Source: JAWWBL01 sp033720975
GTDB taxonomy: Bacteria; Actinomycetota; Acidimicrobiia; Spongiisociales; ZC4RG35
Direction of reading: 5' to 3'
DNA length: 14,998 nt
NCBI GenBank assembly: GCA_033720975.1
Contig: JAWWBL010000038.1
Location: 1 to 14,998, forward strand
The translations under genes were made by a program, and so were the position numbers. The notes beneath the pieces were generated by a model. The model made no database searches, had not been told where the DNA came from, and saw only the letters and a program-made list of their open reading frames with translations. The stretch's first letter is position 1, and each line of letters begins with the position of its first letter. This document shows, piece by piece, positions 13,823 to 14,998 of this stretch.

Positions 13823-14998
13823 GCCCGTCGCCGACCCCCAGCTCGTGGCCGAGCCGGTCTGCCTTGGTGCTCAGATAACCGCGGTTGTGATCATTGGGCT
13901 CGATGGGAATGGGAACCCTGTCGACTATCGACAGGCCATATCCCTCGATGCCAGCGCGCTTTGTCGGGTTGTTGGTCATGAGGCGCATGGACCGCACGCC
14001 GATGTCGTAGAGGATCTGCGCGCCGACGCCGTAGTCCCGTGAGTCGACGGGGAGCCCCAAGTTGACGTTGGCGTCAACCGTGTCGAGACCTTCGTCCTGA
14101 AGGTTGTATGCCGCCAGTTTGTGAAGCAGGCCGATGCCCCGGCCCTCGTGGCCGCGAATGTAGAGGACCACGCCGCGACCCTCCTCGGCGATGTGTCTCA
14201 GTGCCCAGTTGAGTTGATCTCCGCAGTCACATCGCAAACTGCCGAAGACATCTCCGGTGAGGCACTCGGAGTGGACTCTGGTCAGAACCTCTTCGCCGTC
14301 TCCAATGTCGCCATAGACCAGCGCGATGTGCTGCCGATCGTCGACGAGCGATTTGAACCCGATACCCGTGTAGGTCCCATAGCTGGTCGGTATCCGTGCC
14401 TCGACGACCCGTTCGACGAGCTTTTCGGACTCCCTCCTGTAGGCGATCAGGTCGGCGATGGTCCCAATCAGGAGGTCGTGCCGCTTGGCGAAGCGCTCGA
14501 GATCGGGCAGCTTGGCGACTGTCCCATCGTCGTTCATCACTTCTGCGATGACTCCGGCGGGGTACTTACCAGCGAGCTTTGCGAGATCCACGGCAGCTTC
14601 GGTGTGGCCCGTCCGTTTGAGAACTCCACCCGGCTCATAGCGAAGTGGGTACATGTGGCCGGGCCGAGCCAGGTCTTCGGGCTTGGTATTCGGATCAAGC
14701 ACTGTCTGGATCGTGAGGGCTCGGTCAGAGGCCGAGATACCGGTTGTGGTGCCGACGGCGGCATCGATGGAGACGGTGAAAGCAGTCCGCCGGACATCGG
14801 TGTTCTTGGCAACCATCATCGGCAGTTCCAGATCGTCCAGTCGCTCGCCGACGATGGGAAGGCAGATGATCCCGCTGGTGTGACGCAGCATGAACCCCAA
14901 CTTCTGTGGCGTGGCGTCCTCGGCGGCCAGGATTAGGTCGCCCTCGTTCTCCCGGTCTTCGTCATCGACCATGATCACCATGTCGCCGCGTTCGATGG
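13806..14998 (-). CDS. ribBA: Bifunctional RibBA: DHBP synthase / GTP cyclohydrolase II (5' end missing)
   Basis: Supplies both branches of riboflavin synthesis. RibB makes 3,4-dihydroxy-2-butanone 4-phosphate from ribulose 5-phosphate, and RibA opens GTP. The gene continues beyond the right edge; only about 10-25 N-terminal residues are missing, since the window opens at IERGDMVIMVDDEDRENEGD, close to the start of RibB. RibB residues seen: DDEDRENEGD, RHTSGIICLP, RTGHTEAAVDLAKLAG and EVMNDDG. RibA residues seen: the zinc-binding SECLTGDVFGSLRCDCGDQL, GHEGRGIGLLHKLAAYNLQD and DSRDYGVGAQIL. The end overlaps ribH by 17 nt. The first in-window ATG codons are internal, not the start. Confidence 0.97.
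   Translation of the reverse strand, partial: IERGDMVIMVDDEDRENEGDLILAAEDATPQKLGFMLRHTSGIICLPIVGERLDDLELPMMVAKNTDVRRTAFTVSIDAAVGTTTGISASDRALTIQTVLDPNTKPEDLARPGHMYPLRYEPGGVLKRTGHTEAAVDLAKLAGKYPAGVIAEVMNDDGTVAKLPDLERFAKRHDLLIGTIADLIAYRRESEKLVERVVEARIPTSYGTYTGIGFKSLVDDRQHIALVYGDIGDGEEVLTRVHSECLTGDVFGSLRCDCGDQLNWALRHIAEEGRGVVLYIRGHEGRGIGLLHKLAAYNLQDEGLDTVDANVNLGLPVDSRDYGVGAQILYDIGVRSMRLMTNNPTKRAGIEGYGLSIVDRVPIPIEPNDHNRGYLSTKADRLGHELGVGDGRDSDD

Noticed and set aside
14121..14936. A 271-codon open frame on the plus strand opposite ribBA
   Set aside because: It is an antisense shadow of the conserved RibBA codons and has no family resemblance.

Overview
The window is a compact block of housekeeping genes, all on the minus strand. 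It is best read from right (14998) to left (1). The bacterium is high-GC (about 60% G+C by eye) and almost certainly actinobacterial. Three things point there: the order infC-rpmI-rplT-TrmH-family methyltransferase-pheS-pheT, the pairing of an Mpg-type DNA glycosylase with tyrS, and a 16S leader of the actinobacterial type (boxA followed by a GTGCCAAAA element). The zinc-ribbon/cyclase/ATPase/TPR giant protein and a TyrZ-type tyrosyl-tRNA synthetase suggest a deep-branching lineage such as Acidimicrobiia. That is an inference; the 376 bases of 16S in the window could settle it in a database.

Layout, in transcription order. (1) Riboflavin genes: ribBA (its 5' end lies beyond the right edge) and ribH, overlapping by 17 nt. 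(2) A 214-nt gap forms the infC leader. It ends in a textbook intrinsic terminator placed directly before the infC Shine-Dalgarno (SD) sequence, with an upstream segment able to form the alternative pairing. (3) infC-rpmI-rplT: infC appears to start at an ATC codon, and the stop codons of infC and rpmI are embedded in the SDs of the next genes. (4) A TrmH/SpoU-family RNA methyltransferase, pheS and pheT. (5) A polytopic membrane protein of unknown function with conserved-looking Asp/His/Glu residues, then an Mpg-type 3-methyladenine DNA glycosylase, joined by 4-nt stop/start overlaps. (6) A 1153-residue protein (double zinc ribbon, class III cyclase domain, AAA/STAND-type ATPase, TPR-like repeats) and an AMP nucleosidase. 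(7) tyrS, then a 400-nt rRNA promoter/leader region running into the 16S rRNA gene, of which only the first 376 nt are present.

From infC to tyrS no gap between genes exceeds about 25 nt and several genes overlap, so this is probably one long transcription unit, possibly with internal promoters. It carries translation initiation factor, two ribosomal proteins, an RNA methyltransferase and two aminoacyl-tRNA synthetases, and it feeds directly into the rRNA operon. Points most worth a second look are the attenuator-like infC leader with its ATC start, the tyrosyl-tRNA synthetase whose HIGH signature reads TLGW, the unknown histidine-bearing membrane protein, and the cyclase/ATPase-AMP nucleosidase pair inserted into an otherwise translation-related cluster. 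I see no mobile element, CRISPR array, tRNA gene or phage gene.
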